Part shown: positions 43,988-55,583 of the stretch, in pieces
Layout: each line of letters opens with the position of its first letter
How positions within the stretch are numbered: position 1 is the first letter of the stretch
Assembly: GCA_024291935.2 (NCBI GenBank)
Contig: CM044311.1
Location: forward strand, 31,438,001 to 31,502,000
Length of the DNA: 64,000 bases
Reading direction: 5' to 3'
Origin: Okapia johnstoni
Taxonomy: Eukaryota; Chordata; Mammalia; Artiodactyla; Giraffidae
Notes under the pieces: generated by a model
The model's database searches: none
What the model was told of the DNA's origin: nothing
The model's input: the letters and a program-made list of their open reading frames with translations, nothing else
Made by a program: the position numbers and the translations under genes

Positions 43988-44205
43988 GACTTCCCTTCTG
44001 GCTCAATGGTAAAGAATCCACCTGTCAATGCAGGAGACATGGGTCTAATCCCTGGGTTGTGAAGATTCCATGGAGAAGGAAATGGCAACCCACTCCACTA
44101 TTTTTTTCCTGGGAAACCCCATGGGCAGAGGAGACTGGCAGGCTATATAGTCCATGCGGTAGCAAAAGAATGGGACACAATTTAGAGATTAAACAGCAAC
44201 AACTT
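43988..44205 (+). mobile_element. Bov-tA SINE (diverged)
   Basis: Head 'GACTTCCCTTCTGGCTCAATGG', 'ATGGGTCTAATCCCTGGG', body to 'AATGGGACACAATTTAGAG', followed by an ACAGCAACAAC tail. Confidence 0.92.
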
Positions 44206-46204
44206 TCACACCCACATCTGTGGGCCAGAGATAGAGAGATGGCTCCCAGTTTTAGACAGTTACTTTGGATGTTGCTCCCTGGCTTGCCATCTCTGAAATC
44301 TCTCCTGCACTATAGCATTTTCAAAATGAAAGGTAAGAAAGACCTTTCTCTTTAGGAGTAAATACAAATGAACAGTAAAAATCTGCAGATAGATACCTTC
44401 TCTACAATTGTTTCATAGAATAGAAAAGCGGCAGGGCTCATCTTCATTATTTTATTTTATGGAGTGCCTTTCACAAGGAGAGCTCAATTTGATAATTTGA
44501 TGATGAGTTATGATGATGATCAATTAAAAGTGAAGTATTATTCATGATAACTGAGGGGTTAAAATGAAAAGTTTTCATTTCAGAATGGTGCCAAAAGCAA
44601 ATTTTTACATAAATAGTATTATCATCCATCATGAGCTTAACATACTGGCATTCCTTCCAGTGAGAACAATTTTTAGGTGATATTTGATGATTGCTATTCC
44701 ACTTACAAATGTAACAAAACCATCCATAATTCTACCCCCCAAAATTAAGTGTTTTTTCTTCTTTCCAAATTTACATATTCATACATAATAAAAATGGTCC
44801 TATGAAAACACACAACTCTTTTAGACATTTATTTAGTTAGACATTATTTAGTAGAATAATGATATTCAACACAGAATACGAAAACCCTTCTACTAACATG
44901 TTTCATAAAGATGCTACAGAGATAGAGATTCTGTTATCTTATTATGGCCTAGATTGTTATTACATAACATAGAATCACAGATATATTATTTACTTCTTCA
45001 GAGAAATCTGTCTTTATCCAACTTTCCCTAGTATTACATTCCTGTAAAATTCTTGCTGAAATATGAAGAATATCTTATAAAAATTTTATACTGTTTGCAG
45101 TACTTTCACACTTATCTCATTCTTCTGTTTCTGTATTTCATAAAGATACTAAAAGGTAATTATTTCCTATTTTTCAGATGCATAAATTAAGCTTCATACA
45201 GATTTGTTGAAATTTTCACAAGAAAAATGTAAAATGAGTCAGGATTAAAACGTTAAATTCTAGTTCACAAAGTTTTATGTTATATCATAGATTCCTAAAC
45301 ATATTTATATCAGTAATCATCATCAGTGACTTAAAAATCAGAGCAGGATTTAAAAATCATTATTTTGGGCCATTGTTAGGTCTTTCTGCTTCATCTTTGT
45401 TTTATTGGCTAATATGGGACTTTAGTTCCAGGATTCTTGTTCCACGCCCACCATATTTGTGTCATTACTTTAGTGCTCCAAGTGAGCATTACAGTATGAG
45501 TAACTTTTCTCTTCCAAGTTAAATACAATCACTTATCTTCTTACACATGCATTTATTTAGTGCAGCAAAAGTTCCACCAGTAGATCTTAAGCTGAACAGC
45601 CACTGGAAACCCAAACTAGTCATGAATGGGCTGAGCTTATAGGAAGCACGTAGACAGCAAGGGACAAAAGCATAAAAGAAAGAGTACATATTGGGAAGCG
45701 ATTAATACATTAATTAATGTATTGATACATTAATTCAAAACCATAGGCTTCCTAACTCCTTGGAACAATGGCTGGGCATGAATTCCAATCCGGTGAATCA
45801 AATCCTGCTTATTGTGATGCTTGATTATCTTCATATTGTCTTCTGGCCCATTTCTTTTAGAACAATGCAAGAGCCTTGATGGTAGAGACCATAATAAAAT
45901 TGAGTCAAATAAAATGTTTCATCAGTAGGGTTTCTGTTTAAGATTAAGATTACAAGCTTTGTGTCCAGGCAACAGGGTGTAATTCCATGAGAGAAAGCTA
46001 TTTCTCATTATCAATGTCAGCATGAGGATTTCAGAAAATAAAGGCAAATGGGGATAGATGGGACACAAAAGTCAATAACATATCTTGCCAGGAGTTCTTG
46101 AGAAAGAAATTTTGAGTAGTGGATTTACCCTCTAAGTGATGGTTATAGGACTAAAAGTTAAACCATCTTGAGAGTAAATGAAACACTGCAGTCTTGTCAG
46201 AGAG
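44206..46204. other. Two-kilobase stretch with no recognised transposon
   Basis: AT-rich to 45540, then more balanced. 45120-45260 is faintly MIR-like (CTATTTTTCAGATGCATAAATTAAG). It contains a perfect 20-bp palindrome at 45704-45723 (separate entry). The 81-codon plus frame at 45277-45522 and the 131-codon frame at 43960-44355, which runs through the SINE, are not genes. Confidence 0.4.
45704..45723. repeat. Perfect 20-bp palindrome of homeodomain-type cores
   Basis: AATACATTAATTAATGTATT is identical to its reverse complement. It is followed by a partial direct repeat TGATACATTAATT. It contains back-to-back TAAT/ATTA cores. Confidence 0.9.
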
Positions 46205-46648
46205 GGAACTTTCGAAAAATTATTGAAGTATATATAGTTGACTTAGAACATTATATTACTTTCAGGAGTGCAACATAGTGGTTCAATATTTTTATAGATT
46301 GCCCATCAAACAAAGTGATTATAAAATATTGACTATATTCTGTGTGCTATGTTACATACAGTTACTTATTTTGTAGTTGGTAGTTTGTAGCTCTTTATCC
46401 CCTTCATCTCTTTTGCCCCCAGCACTGCCCCTCTCCCTGTGGTAATTACTACTTATTCTCCATGTCTGCGAGTATGTTTCTGCTTTATTTGTTCATTCAT
46501 TTTGGTTTTTAGATTCCCCATATAGGTAAAAACATAACCGTATTTGACTTTCTCTCACTTATTTCATTAAGTATAATACCCTCCAGGGCCATCCATGTTG
46601 TTACAAATAGCAACATTTTATTCTTTTTATGCCTTAGTAATATTCCAT

Positions 46649-46700
<52 letters not shown>

Positions 46701-47180
46701 CACACACATATATACTACATCTTCTTTATCCATTCATTTGCTGATGAGCACTTATGTTGCTTCCAAATCTTGCCTATTATAAATAATGCTGCTGTGGACA
46801 TTGAAGTGATGTATCTTTTTGAACTAGTGTTTTTGTTTTCTTCAAATAAATGATTAGGAGAGGAATTGTTGGATCATATGGTAGTTCTATTTTAACTTTT
46901 TGAGGAACTGACAGTTTTTCAGAGTGGCTGTACCAATTTACATTTTCACCAACTGTGTGCTAGGGTTTCTTTTTTTCCACATCCTTATCAACACTTGTAA
47001 TTTCCTGTCTTTTTGATGGTAACCCCTCTAACATGTGTGAAGTATTATCTCATATTGGCTCTGATTTGCATTTCTGTTATAATTAATAATGTTGAGTATC
47101 TTTTTACATACATGTTGGCCATCTATCTGTCTTTGAAAAATGCCTATTCAAGGTTCTGAGAGTGAGAATTTTAGGTTTTA
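46205..47180 (-). mobile_element. L1 3' region with a TA microsatellite
   Basis: Antisense L1 3'UTR and ORF2 end: 'GTAATTACTACTTATTCTCCATGTCTGCG', 'CCCTCCAGGGCCATCCATGTTG', 'TCTTTATCCATTCATTTGCTGATGAGCA', 'TTGTTGGATCATATGGTAG', 'CTGATTTGCATTTC'. Confidence 0.9.
46657..46697. repeat. (TA)n microsatellite within L1
   Basis: About 20 uninterrupted TA units, at a place where antisense L1 copies commonly carry a TA tract. The Tyr/Ile repeats in overlapping frames are its translation. Confidence 0.97.
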
Positions 47181-47344
47181 GAGCAAAGATCAGTTGTGGG
47201 AGTAAGTGATTTCATGCACTATATCTATTCTGGTGTGGCCTGGGATTTTCTTACGTGGGAATTAGGTGTTTAATTCTGTGCAAGGCTCTACCAAGCTTTG
47301 GGGGGATATAAGTAGGGATGAAGCAAATTCCTTCAATTCATTTA

Positions 47345-47575
47345 TCTATTTTTTTAGCTTTCAAGCTATCATATTTATTTTTAATATTAAATTTATTTAT
47401 TTTTTTAATTAAGGATAATTGCTTTACAGAATTGCCTTGGTTTCTGTCAAACATCAGCATGAATCAGCCATAGGTATACATATGTCCCCTCCCTCTTGAA
47501 CCTCCTTCCCATCTCCCTCCCCATCCTAACCCTCTGGGTTGTTACAGAGCCCTAGTTTGAATTGCATAGGTGCTT
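47345..47575 (-). mobile_element. L1 3'UTR fragment
   Basis: Antisense artiodactyl L1: 'AATTAAGGATAATTGCTTTACAG', 'TTGGTTTCTGTCAAACATCAGCATGAATCAGCCATAGGTATACATATGTCCCCTCC', 'CTCTGGGTTGTTACAGAGC'. Confidence 0.88.
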
Positions 47576-47644
47576 AGACCCTACCAATTATCAAAGAAAA
47601 GGAATCGAGAACCAAAACAGGAAAATTTGTATGTAGGCTTGAGG

Positions 47645-47812
47645 GGACTGTAGCCTGCCAGGAATTCTCTTTCCATGGAATTCTCCAGGCAAGAATACTG
47701 GGGTGGGTTGCCATTTCCTTCTCCAGAGGATCTTCCAAACCCAGGGATCAAACATGGGCCTCCTGCATTGCAGGCAGATATTTTACCGTTTGAGCCACCA
47801 GAGGCCCCCGCA
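47645..47812 (-). mobile_element. Bov-tA SINE
   Basis: Reverse-complement body plus tRNA-like head (CCAGGGATCAAACATGGGCC ... TTTGAGCCACCAGAGG). The left end lacks the terminal part of Bov-A. Confidence 0.92.
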
Positions 47813-48414
47813 ATAAACATGGAAATGGTAATATTTAAGCAGGCTAGTGAAAGGGGGGTCAACTTTATCTACTAGGCTTCTGAGTTGAGGCACACGGACC
47901 CCTGGCATTAATTGTATCGAGATATGAGTAAAACTCTCAAATTATATGAAGGGCAACTATAAAAATTACCCTATGAAATATGATACTGAATCTATTATAG
48001 AGTGTGGTCAATGATTTTGTTCTTTATCATATAGGATCCTAAGAGAAACTTCTGTGTAGTCCAAGTTCCAGAGATATTTCTGCTTAATAATTGGTTTTGT
48101 TGTATGGATTCTCTAAATTGTATAATGGACCACGTTTGAATTTTAACCCAGTTTGTTAAAAAGGAAATGTGTGGCTCAGTCATAGTTCTGTGTTCATTTG
48201 ATAGTTTTGTTCTTGTTCTCCTTCATTCTTTTGCCCCATTCTTCAATCTGCTTATTGTATTTCATGTCTTGCCTTTAATCCTTTTTAGATGAAGTAGGTT
48301 CAGTAGTATCCCAAAGAAATGTTGAATCACTTGTGGTTTTCAACACAGTGCATGCAGAATTAGAAAAGCTATTTTAGTGTCTCAGGTTGTAGTAAGAGAA
48401 TGAAGACAATGGGA
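47813..48414. other. Unassigned sequence
   Basis: About 600 bp without a recognised repeat or coding signal. Confidence 0.35.
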
Positions 48415-48945
48415 ATATGTACTAGTTTCCTGGAGCTTCTGTAACAAGTCTCACAAGTTGTGTAACTTAAGAAAACAAATGCATCTTCTCTCAGTTCTGG
48501 AGTCTAGAGATATGAAATCAAGTTGTCTCTGTATAACCATGCATACATTGAAGACTAAGGTGCATCCTTCCCTGCCTCTTCCCAGGCTTTGGTTGGCATT
48601 CCTTAGTTTTTAAACTCATCACTCAAATATCTGTCTCCATCTTCACATGGCATTCTTCCTATGTATGTGTCCAAATATTCCTCTGATTTCCAGATCTGCT
48701 ACCATGAGGATAATATCTCTCCAGAAACAAGCAAAACTTTATGTTTTAAAAGTTGATTACAGAATGTTACAAACAGCATCTGAATTCAGAATTTTGTTTA
48801 TCTCTATGCTAAAATCTTCCCTACCTCCCTGCCCCCCACCCAGGCCCACTATGATTCACTATTATCTCATCTTAACTTGATTATATCTACAAAGACTCTA
48901 TTTCCAAATAAGGTCACATTTAATTCAACTCACAGCAAGTAGTAT
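48415..48945 (-). mobile_element. MLT1-like LTR (MaLR)
   Basis: Reverse-complement blocks in order: 'TAGTTTCCTGGAGCTTCTGTAACAAG', 'CTCAGTTCTGGAGTCTAGAGATATGAAATC', 'CCTGCCTCTTCCCAGGC', 'GACTCTATTTCCAAATAAGGTCACATTTAATTC'. An unrelated stretch around 48735-48830 may be a secondary insertion. Confidence 0.75.
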
Positions 48946-49142
48946 CAATAGTAGTGATACAGCAAAAATTATACTACAAGCCAAGTGTTGGCCTCCATCC
49001 CCAATATGTTTTGTTACAACTCCCTACTACTCAGCTCAAGTAGTTGTACAAGTTTGTATTTCTACATTCATCTCCCAGTCTTTTCACTTTCAGTGATATC
49101 TGCTCTGTCTCTATATTTGTACCTGAATTCTCCCTCACTGTA

Positions 49143-49363
49143 TGCTTGTGCTAAGTCTCTTCAGTCATGTCTGACTCTTTGTGACCCCATGGACTGTAGC
49201 CTGCCAGGCTCCTCTGTCCATGGGATTCTCCAGGAAGGATACTGGAGTGGGTTACCATGCCCTCCTCCAGGGGATCTTCCTGACCTGGGGATCAAACCCT
49301 GTCTCTTATGTCTCTTGCATTGGCAGACAGATTCTTCACCACTAGCACCACGTGGGAAGCCCC
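49143..49363 (-). mobile_element. Bov-tA SINE
   Basis: Complete reverse-complement copy (TGCTTGTGCTAAGTCTCTTC ... CCACGTGGGAAGCCCC), close to consensus. Confidence 0.95.
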
Positions 49364-49599
49364 CTCAGATGAATAATTCATGGACTGAAACAACCATATG
49401 ATTATTTCAGCTACTTAAAAGCATCCTCCTTCCAGGTGACCCACCCTGGACTCCAGTGAGCAAGTGATACCACGTTTCCTCATAGTCTCAAGCTCCTATA
49501 GACAGAGGATCTCAGACAAGGCACCTGGCTTAAGGCAAGTAAAGAGTCTTCACTGACCCCTGTTCCAATATGAAACATTTATCAACTTAACACTCATGG

Positions 49600-50015
49600 G
49601 ATTTGAAGCCAGACTGAGATGAGTTCAAACTCCAATTTTGCAAACACTGAGGCAGACTGTTCTATTTGAGTTTGGAGAGGCACAACCATGCATAAAACTG
49701 TGTCCCAGTTTTCCTGACACTCCAAAGCTTCAAGTGCATTAAGAGTGAGCTCCACAACTCTCATAGAAAACATGATGGTTCATCAAGAAAGACAAATCTT
49801 GTTTACATAAAACTCTAGAGTAATTGAACACAATGTACTTGTTGGTTTTGCCAGTTCTGAGGTATGTGAACTCACGAATTAATTCAACCCCTAAAATAAA
49901 ATTTCTTTATGTATAACATGAAGAAAAAATAGCTTATAGTTTGGTTGTGAGAAATAAACAATATTTAAATTCTTGTTACTGCTCTGTCACACAATAGGTG
50001 CTTAATAAATGTTAG
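49600..50015 (+). mobile_element. MIR SINE, interrupted or diverged
   Basis: 'GGGATTTGAAGCCAGACTGAGATGAGTTCAAACTCC' (49599-49634) is a MIR start. 'CCAGTTCTGAGGTATGTGAACTC' (49852) to 'CAATAGGTGCTTAATAAATGTTAG' (49995-50015) is the remainder. About 190 bp between them is not MIR-like. Confidence 0.55.
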
Positions 50016-52819
50016 TTCTCACACATTCCATACAAATATCAATAGATCTTATGATATTATCAGTATCATTGTATTATGCTCTGCTTTGGGACAGGTTTTC
50101 AGAACATATTTAAATTTATTTTGTTAAATATTTATGCCCATGATACTCCTAGGAATTTGGTTTAACTTCCTTTGCAATAGATATTTGTTTACACTTACTT
50201 TTTCTCCACTACCCAAAATTATTCACCTATGGTTGCACAGCTTTTGCAAGCAAGATCTCTGAGATTAACCTTTTCCCACCTAACTAACCTCAAATTTTTT
50301 GCGTTAACAGATTGAGATGGTGCGTAGAATTATAGTCGGCATTTTCCCTCCTTTTAATGTTTAGGTCTCCAAAGGCTACATGAACACCTAGTGTGAACTG
50401 CAAGCAGAACATCATTATTTACAATATGCAGAATCTCTCCAATTGTTGACCAAATCTCATTTTAAGACAAAGGACTAAAGCAAAAAGTCCATAGCTAAAT
50501 GCAAGAAAAGTTCATCTGAAAACTTTAATTAAAGAAACACTGGTTTTTTTCAGCCATTATCAAAGGTCAACTAAGGAATTCACAGATTACATATAATTTC
50601 AAAATACATATAGAAGTGAAATGTGGCTAATTTGTTATAATTTATGAAAATAACATAATTACAATAAAGTAGTTTGACTCTTGCTTGTTTTTAATTTTTA
50701 AAAAAGACTAAATGTCTATTCATTCACATTTGAAAGCAGATAATCTAACAGATTCCATTTTAGGGTTGGGGGAGGAAGGTGGGAAGAAGAAAGAAAACTT
50801 TTCAATATAGAGACCATTTAAACATCACTGCATTGTTTGGATAAAATTTGACAATAGAAGGAAAATGTCATACCATATTTATTTCCTCATAATTTCCCCT
50901 CCCTAATGGATATCAATCTTCAGCTACCATAAGCTGAATATAGTACCCAATAAGAATTCTATAACTCTCTTTATGTTATGTTATCATTAACACAAGTGTG
51001 ATCACAGACTTTATGTATCTTGAAGTTCATATTTTCTGCTTTGTGAAATCAGGATAAAATCTGCTTTCACTGGTAAATTTGAGATATTAGGGTCAAGGCA
51101 AGTGGAGACTCAGAATGACAGCTTTTGAAGAGTTAAAAAAATATATATATATATATACATGTATATATATGTATATTTAAAATAACTGACCTAGGCATAT
51201 GTGCTTGGGAAATATTGGAAAATGTCATAATATCGATACATATATAATATTTATACATACTTCCTTAATGTGGAATTATTATATTATTATATTTTAGTAA
51301 CATCCTCAAAAATATTTTCCTTACTTAAAAGTAATTGGCATTATTTCTATATTCTGTCTTATGTTTTATCTAAATAAACATTAGTCAAAGTTCTTATTCT
51401 TTTATGTAAGTGTGCTATATTTTGAGTACACCATGTCTGTGTATCTACTCATATTTTTTTACCCTTGACTCTTAAATGCTTCATGGTAGATTTCCAAAGA
51501 AAAATAATATTCTTTCATAATCACTATATAGTTTAAATTTTTAGGGGATTTAACATTAATTCACTCTCTATCTTTTCTGCTCTACATATTCCAGTTTTGC
51601 CAATGACATTCTTTATGACAATTTTCTGCCTCCAATCTCAGATCTAGTACAAAATTACATATTGCATGTAGTTTCCTTTAATCTAGAACATTGCTCAACT
51701 GTTGTCTTTCATGACAGTAACATTTTGGAAGACTACAGACCGTCTCTTTTTTTTTAGTAATGTATCTTATTATGTTTGTTAGAACTTTCTTCACATTTTG
51801 TCTTACATTTATATATGTATCCTGGCTCTCAATTCTATGTAAAACACACTGTGCACTATTTGAAGTGTCAAGTTAGGAAGTTCAACATATATCTGTCTAT
51901 CCCTCAATGGCGATGCAATTTAGAACATATCAAAAACTGTCTTGTTCCTCCACTGTAGAATTACCATATATCCCTTTGTATCTTAAAAACAATCTGTAGA
52001 GAGACCCTCTAAGACCATGAAAATTCTGCTGCACATCAAAAAATCCCCCTCCGTATTTAACTGGAAAAAATATTCTTTATGATGAATGCAAAATGATTTT
52101 CTAACTCCCGTCCTTTCTCTACCTTTATTGATTAGCATTCTATTTTTAAAGAGGAACCCTTCCTTCTTTTTCCTTATTTACTTGTTGATTATCAATATGG
52201 ATACATGTGTTTCTACTTTTTACCAATGGTTTATAATTCATTACTTTCCCTGCTTAATTATCTTGTTCTAGGCTTGGTTAGTGGGATCACCTTCAAACTG
52301 TGATGATTTCTTTTTTGCATTTTTTTACGTTCTGTCATAAATAAATTATTCCAGACTCATCTCACCCTGTTCTAGACTGCGAGTTGGTAAGTTACCTGAA
52401 GATTCCGGTTTTATTTTTCATGGGGAGAGTTATAGAGATATGTAGGCTCACACATGTTCACTGACACTGGAGTGTCTTTACTCACTGGCCTTTGCAACAG
52501 ACAGAAATAATATTTACAACATAAATTCATACTGATAATTCCAGCTGTAGTTTATCTCAACATAATTATTCCTTCCCTCCTTGCCCTCCAACCATGTTTA
52601 TATTTTCCTTTAACTAGAGTTTAAGGACCCTGGCTTCTGGCAGTGTCACTACTCATATTCATTTGCTCACACCTACGCATCCTCTGTAATAACCTGAACA
52701 TTGTTTCATCCATACCACTACAGAAAGGAATTCCACTAAAAGAATTCAAGCCTTCTTTGCCTTTAACCCCAAATCCCAGTATCCTACTCTTAAATTGGTG
52801 GTATATAGTCACAAACTGG
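50016..52819. other. Long stretch without recognised transposons
   Basis: 2.8 kb. 50180-50760 is of moderate complexity with ATCAAAG, TAATTAAAG and ATTA words and could be conserved non-coding DNA. 51140-51180 is an (AT)n tract. The remainder is AT-rich with no coding signal; the 60-98 codon frames between 51776 and 52939 have no motif. Confidence 0.4.
51139..51178. repeat. AT/TA-rich simple repeat
   Basis: AAATATATATATATATATAC followed by TATATG words; an imperfect microsatellite. Confidence 0.9.
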
Positions 52820-52873
52820 GGCTTCCCTGGTGGCTCAAATGGTAAAAATCTGCCTGCAATGCTGGAGACCCTG
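52820..52873 (+). mobile_element. Bov-tA tRNA-like head only
   Basis: GGCTTCCCTGGTGGCTCAAATGG ... GCCTGCAATGCTGGAGACC: 54 bp of the tRNA-Glu-like head with no Bov-A body. Flanking similar words TATATAGTCAC (52802-52812) and TATAAAGTCAC (52877-52887) may be a duplication. Confidence 0.8.
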
Positions 52874-52887
52874 TGTTATAAAGTCAC

Positions 52888-53852
52888 TTTGATTAAATCT
52901 TTTGTTTTATTTACCTTTGGTTTGCTTTTATACCTTTAATACAATATTGAAACACAGCTGAGTTCATTTATTTCAGCTTTGATTTTTTTTTCAAATTCTC
53001 ATTGTTGCTGACTTATTTTGAATTTTGAATATGTAAAACATTAACATGCTTCCAAGCACGTTCCTATAAGAAAGGTATTCTCAGAAGAGGGTAATTCTCT
53101 TTTTTCTTTTTCTCTCTTCTCCTTTCACTTGTACCTCGTCTGTAATAATTTCATTGCTTCTTTTTTATACTTTTTCTTCAAAAAGAAGATAGATGCATGC
53201 TTTCTTCACACACATGTATATTTCTTCTTATGCTCTCTGCTTTAAAAATTTTTTTTTACAATATATTCTTAGGGGAAAAAGTGATGTTTTTAGAGACAAC
53301 AATATCAGCTACATGGAATGTGGAAGTAATAATACAGAAGAGTATACAAAAAGGAGAATGAATCTACAGAGGGCAAACATTGCATTCTCATGTTGAGGAT
53401 AGTAAGGTAACTTATCATTCCGTCACATACAGCTTGTGACAGTCCACACTGAACTATATGCCTCTCTCAACTTCTCACTACAAAACTAAAAATCCATCTT
53501 TTCATTTTTGTCTCCTATTCTCTGTGGAAGAACTGTCCCTTCTCTCAAAAGCTAGTCTTTACTTCCTTTTAAGATGCTATTTCTTCCATTTCATTCTAGA
53601 TTTCCTATTTTGTCAATATGGTTTTCTTCTTTAAATTATTTGCCTCATAATAGAAACATTTCTCACCATATTCCATGTCTTAATTACCTCCATTATCCTT
53701 TATCTCTTTCTCGGCATTTCACTCTCACTCTTTATTGTAGAATTTCTCAAAGGGTTTTATAGTTCTTAGACACTTCTCTTTCATTCACTCTGCAATCCAT
53801 TTCAGTATTAATTCTTCCCAAGCTTTCCAATCAAATTTTCCTTTCTAACACA
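52888..53852. other. Unassigned AT-rich sequence
   Basis: No repeat that I can name and no exon. Pyrimidine-rich between 53090 and 53850. Confidence 0.35.
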
Positions 53853-54092
53853 AGATGGCAGAGTAGAAGTACGCATGCTCATCTTCTCCTGCGAGACTTC
53901 CAAAATTACAGCTCAGTGCTGAACAACCATCAACAGGAGAATGTTGGATCCGACCCAAAAAAGATACCCCACCTCCAAGGGCAAAGGAGAAGCCCCAGCA
54001 AGATGGTATGAGGTGCGAAATCACATTTAGAATCAAACCCCATACCCACCAGAGACACTTGGAGGGCTCATTATAAACCTTATGCACACAAG

Positions 54093-54522
54093 GAGACCCC
54101 ACAGAGACCAAGCCAGACCTGCCTTTGAGTGTTTGAGTGCCTCCTGCCGAGATATGGATCAGCAGTGGCCTGACCCAGGGGCAGGTGCTCTGGGTGCAGC
54201 AGACTGGGTGTGGCATAAGCCCTCTTGGAGGAGGTCACCATTAACTGCACCATAGAGTTGCCAGAACTTACACAGGACTGGAGAAGCAGGCTCTCGGAGG
54301 GAAAAAAAAACAAAACCTTGTGTGTAACAGGACCCAGGAGAAAGGAGCAATAACTCCACAAGAGACTGAACCAGACTTGCCTTTGAGTGTTCAGGAGTCT
54401 CCAGCAGAAGCATGAGTCAGTAGTGGCCTGCTGCAGTGTTGGGGGCACTGAGTGTAGCAGTGCATGCACAGGACATTTTGAAGGAGGTTGTCATTATCTT
54501 CATTACCTCCACCATAGTTTGC
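54093..54522 (+). repeat. Two tandem 5'UTR units, about 258 bp apart, in BovB
   Basis: 54093-54262 and 54351-54522 are similar: both contain CCAGAC(C/T)TGCCTTTGAGTGTT, CAG(C/T)AGTGGCCTG, AGGAGGT(C/T)..CATTA and ACCATAGAGTT/ACCATAGTTTG, with a spacing of 258 bp between equivalent bases. This looks like monomer duplication of a promoter-type leader. Confidence 0.75.
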
Positions 54523-54793
54523 TCTCAGTTGAAACAAAAGGGAGGGAACACAACCCCACCCATCAACAGAAAATTGGATCAAAGATTTATTGAGCATGGC
54601 CCCACCCATCAGGACAAGACCCAGTTTCCCCCACAGTCATTCTCTCCCATCAGGAAGGTTTCATTCTCTCAAGAGAAGGTTTCTTCTCTCAAGAGAGAGA
54701 GAATGAAAACCACTTGATCACAAGGACCACAGACTTGTCTAACTCAATGAAACTATGGCCATGCCCTGTAGGGCCACCCAAGACTGAGGGGTC

Positions 54794-55447
54794 ATGGTGG
54801 AAAGTTCTGACAAAAGATGGTCCACTGGAGAAGGGAATAGCAAACCACTTCAGCGTTCTTGCTTTGAGAACCCCATGAACAGTATGAAAAGGCAAAAAGA
54901 TAAGACACTGAAATATGAACTCCCCAGGTCCATAGGTGCCCAATATGTTACTGGAGAAGGGCAGAGAAATAACTCCAGAAAGAATGAAGAGACAAAGCCA
55001 ATGCAAAAACAGAGCACAGTTGTGGACGTGACTGGTGATAGAAGTCAAGTCCGATGTTGTAAAGAACAATATTGCATAGGAACCTGGAATGTTAAGTCCG
55101 TAAATCAAGGTAAATTGGAAGTGGTCAAACTAGAGATGGCAAGAGTGAACACTGACATTTTAGGAATCAGTGAACTAAAATGGATTGGAATGGGCAAATT
55201 TAACTCAGATGACCATTATACCTACTACTGTGGGCAAGAATCCCTTAGAAGAAATGGAGCAGCCCTCATAGTCAACAGAAGAGTCCGAAATGCAGTACTT
55301 AGGTGCAATCGCAAAAACAATAGGATGATCTCTGTTCATTTCCAAGGCAAACCATTCAATATCACAGTATTCCAAGTCTATGCCCCAGCCAGTATCCTGA
55401 AGAAGCTGAAGTTGAATGGTTCTTTGAAAACCTACAAGACCTTCTAG
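54794..55447 (+). pseudogene. BovB 5' leader peptide plus endonuclease N-terminal part
   Basis: A 217-codon open frame. Residues 1-90 (MVESSDKRWSTGEGNSKPLQ and on) are the region upstream of the nuclease. From about residue 92 the APE-type fold starts with GTWNVKSVNQGKLEVVKLEM, then ISELKWIGMG (ELKW glutamate present), CGQESLRRNGAALIVNRRV and MISVHFQGKPFNITVFQVYAP. A frameshift near 55400 ends similarity, and the next block LFIIGDWNAKVGSQE is found in another frame from about 55465. AP-type nucleases nick target DNA to prime reverse transcription; this one is broken. The normal ORF start may lie here or at the TWNV region. Confidence 0.9.
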
Positions 55448-55583
55448 AACTAACACCCAAAACAGATGCCCTTTTCATTATAGGGGACTGGAATGCAAAA
55501 GTAGGAAGTCAAGAGATAACTGGAGTAACAGGCAAATTTGGCCTTGGAGTAAAAAATGAAGCAGGGAAAAGGCTAACAGAGTT

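Noticed and set aside
46509..46733. Tyr/Ile-repeat proteins
   Set aside because: They are translations of the TA microsatellite.
54794..55447. 217-codon open frame as a novel endonuclease gene
   Set aside because: It is the BovB leader and nuclease N-terminus, ended by a frameshift; the rest follows in other frames.
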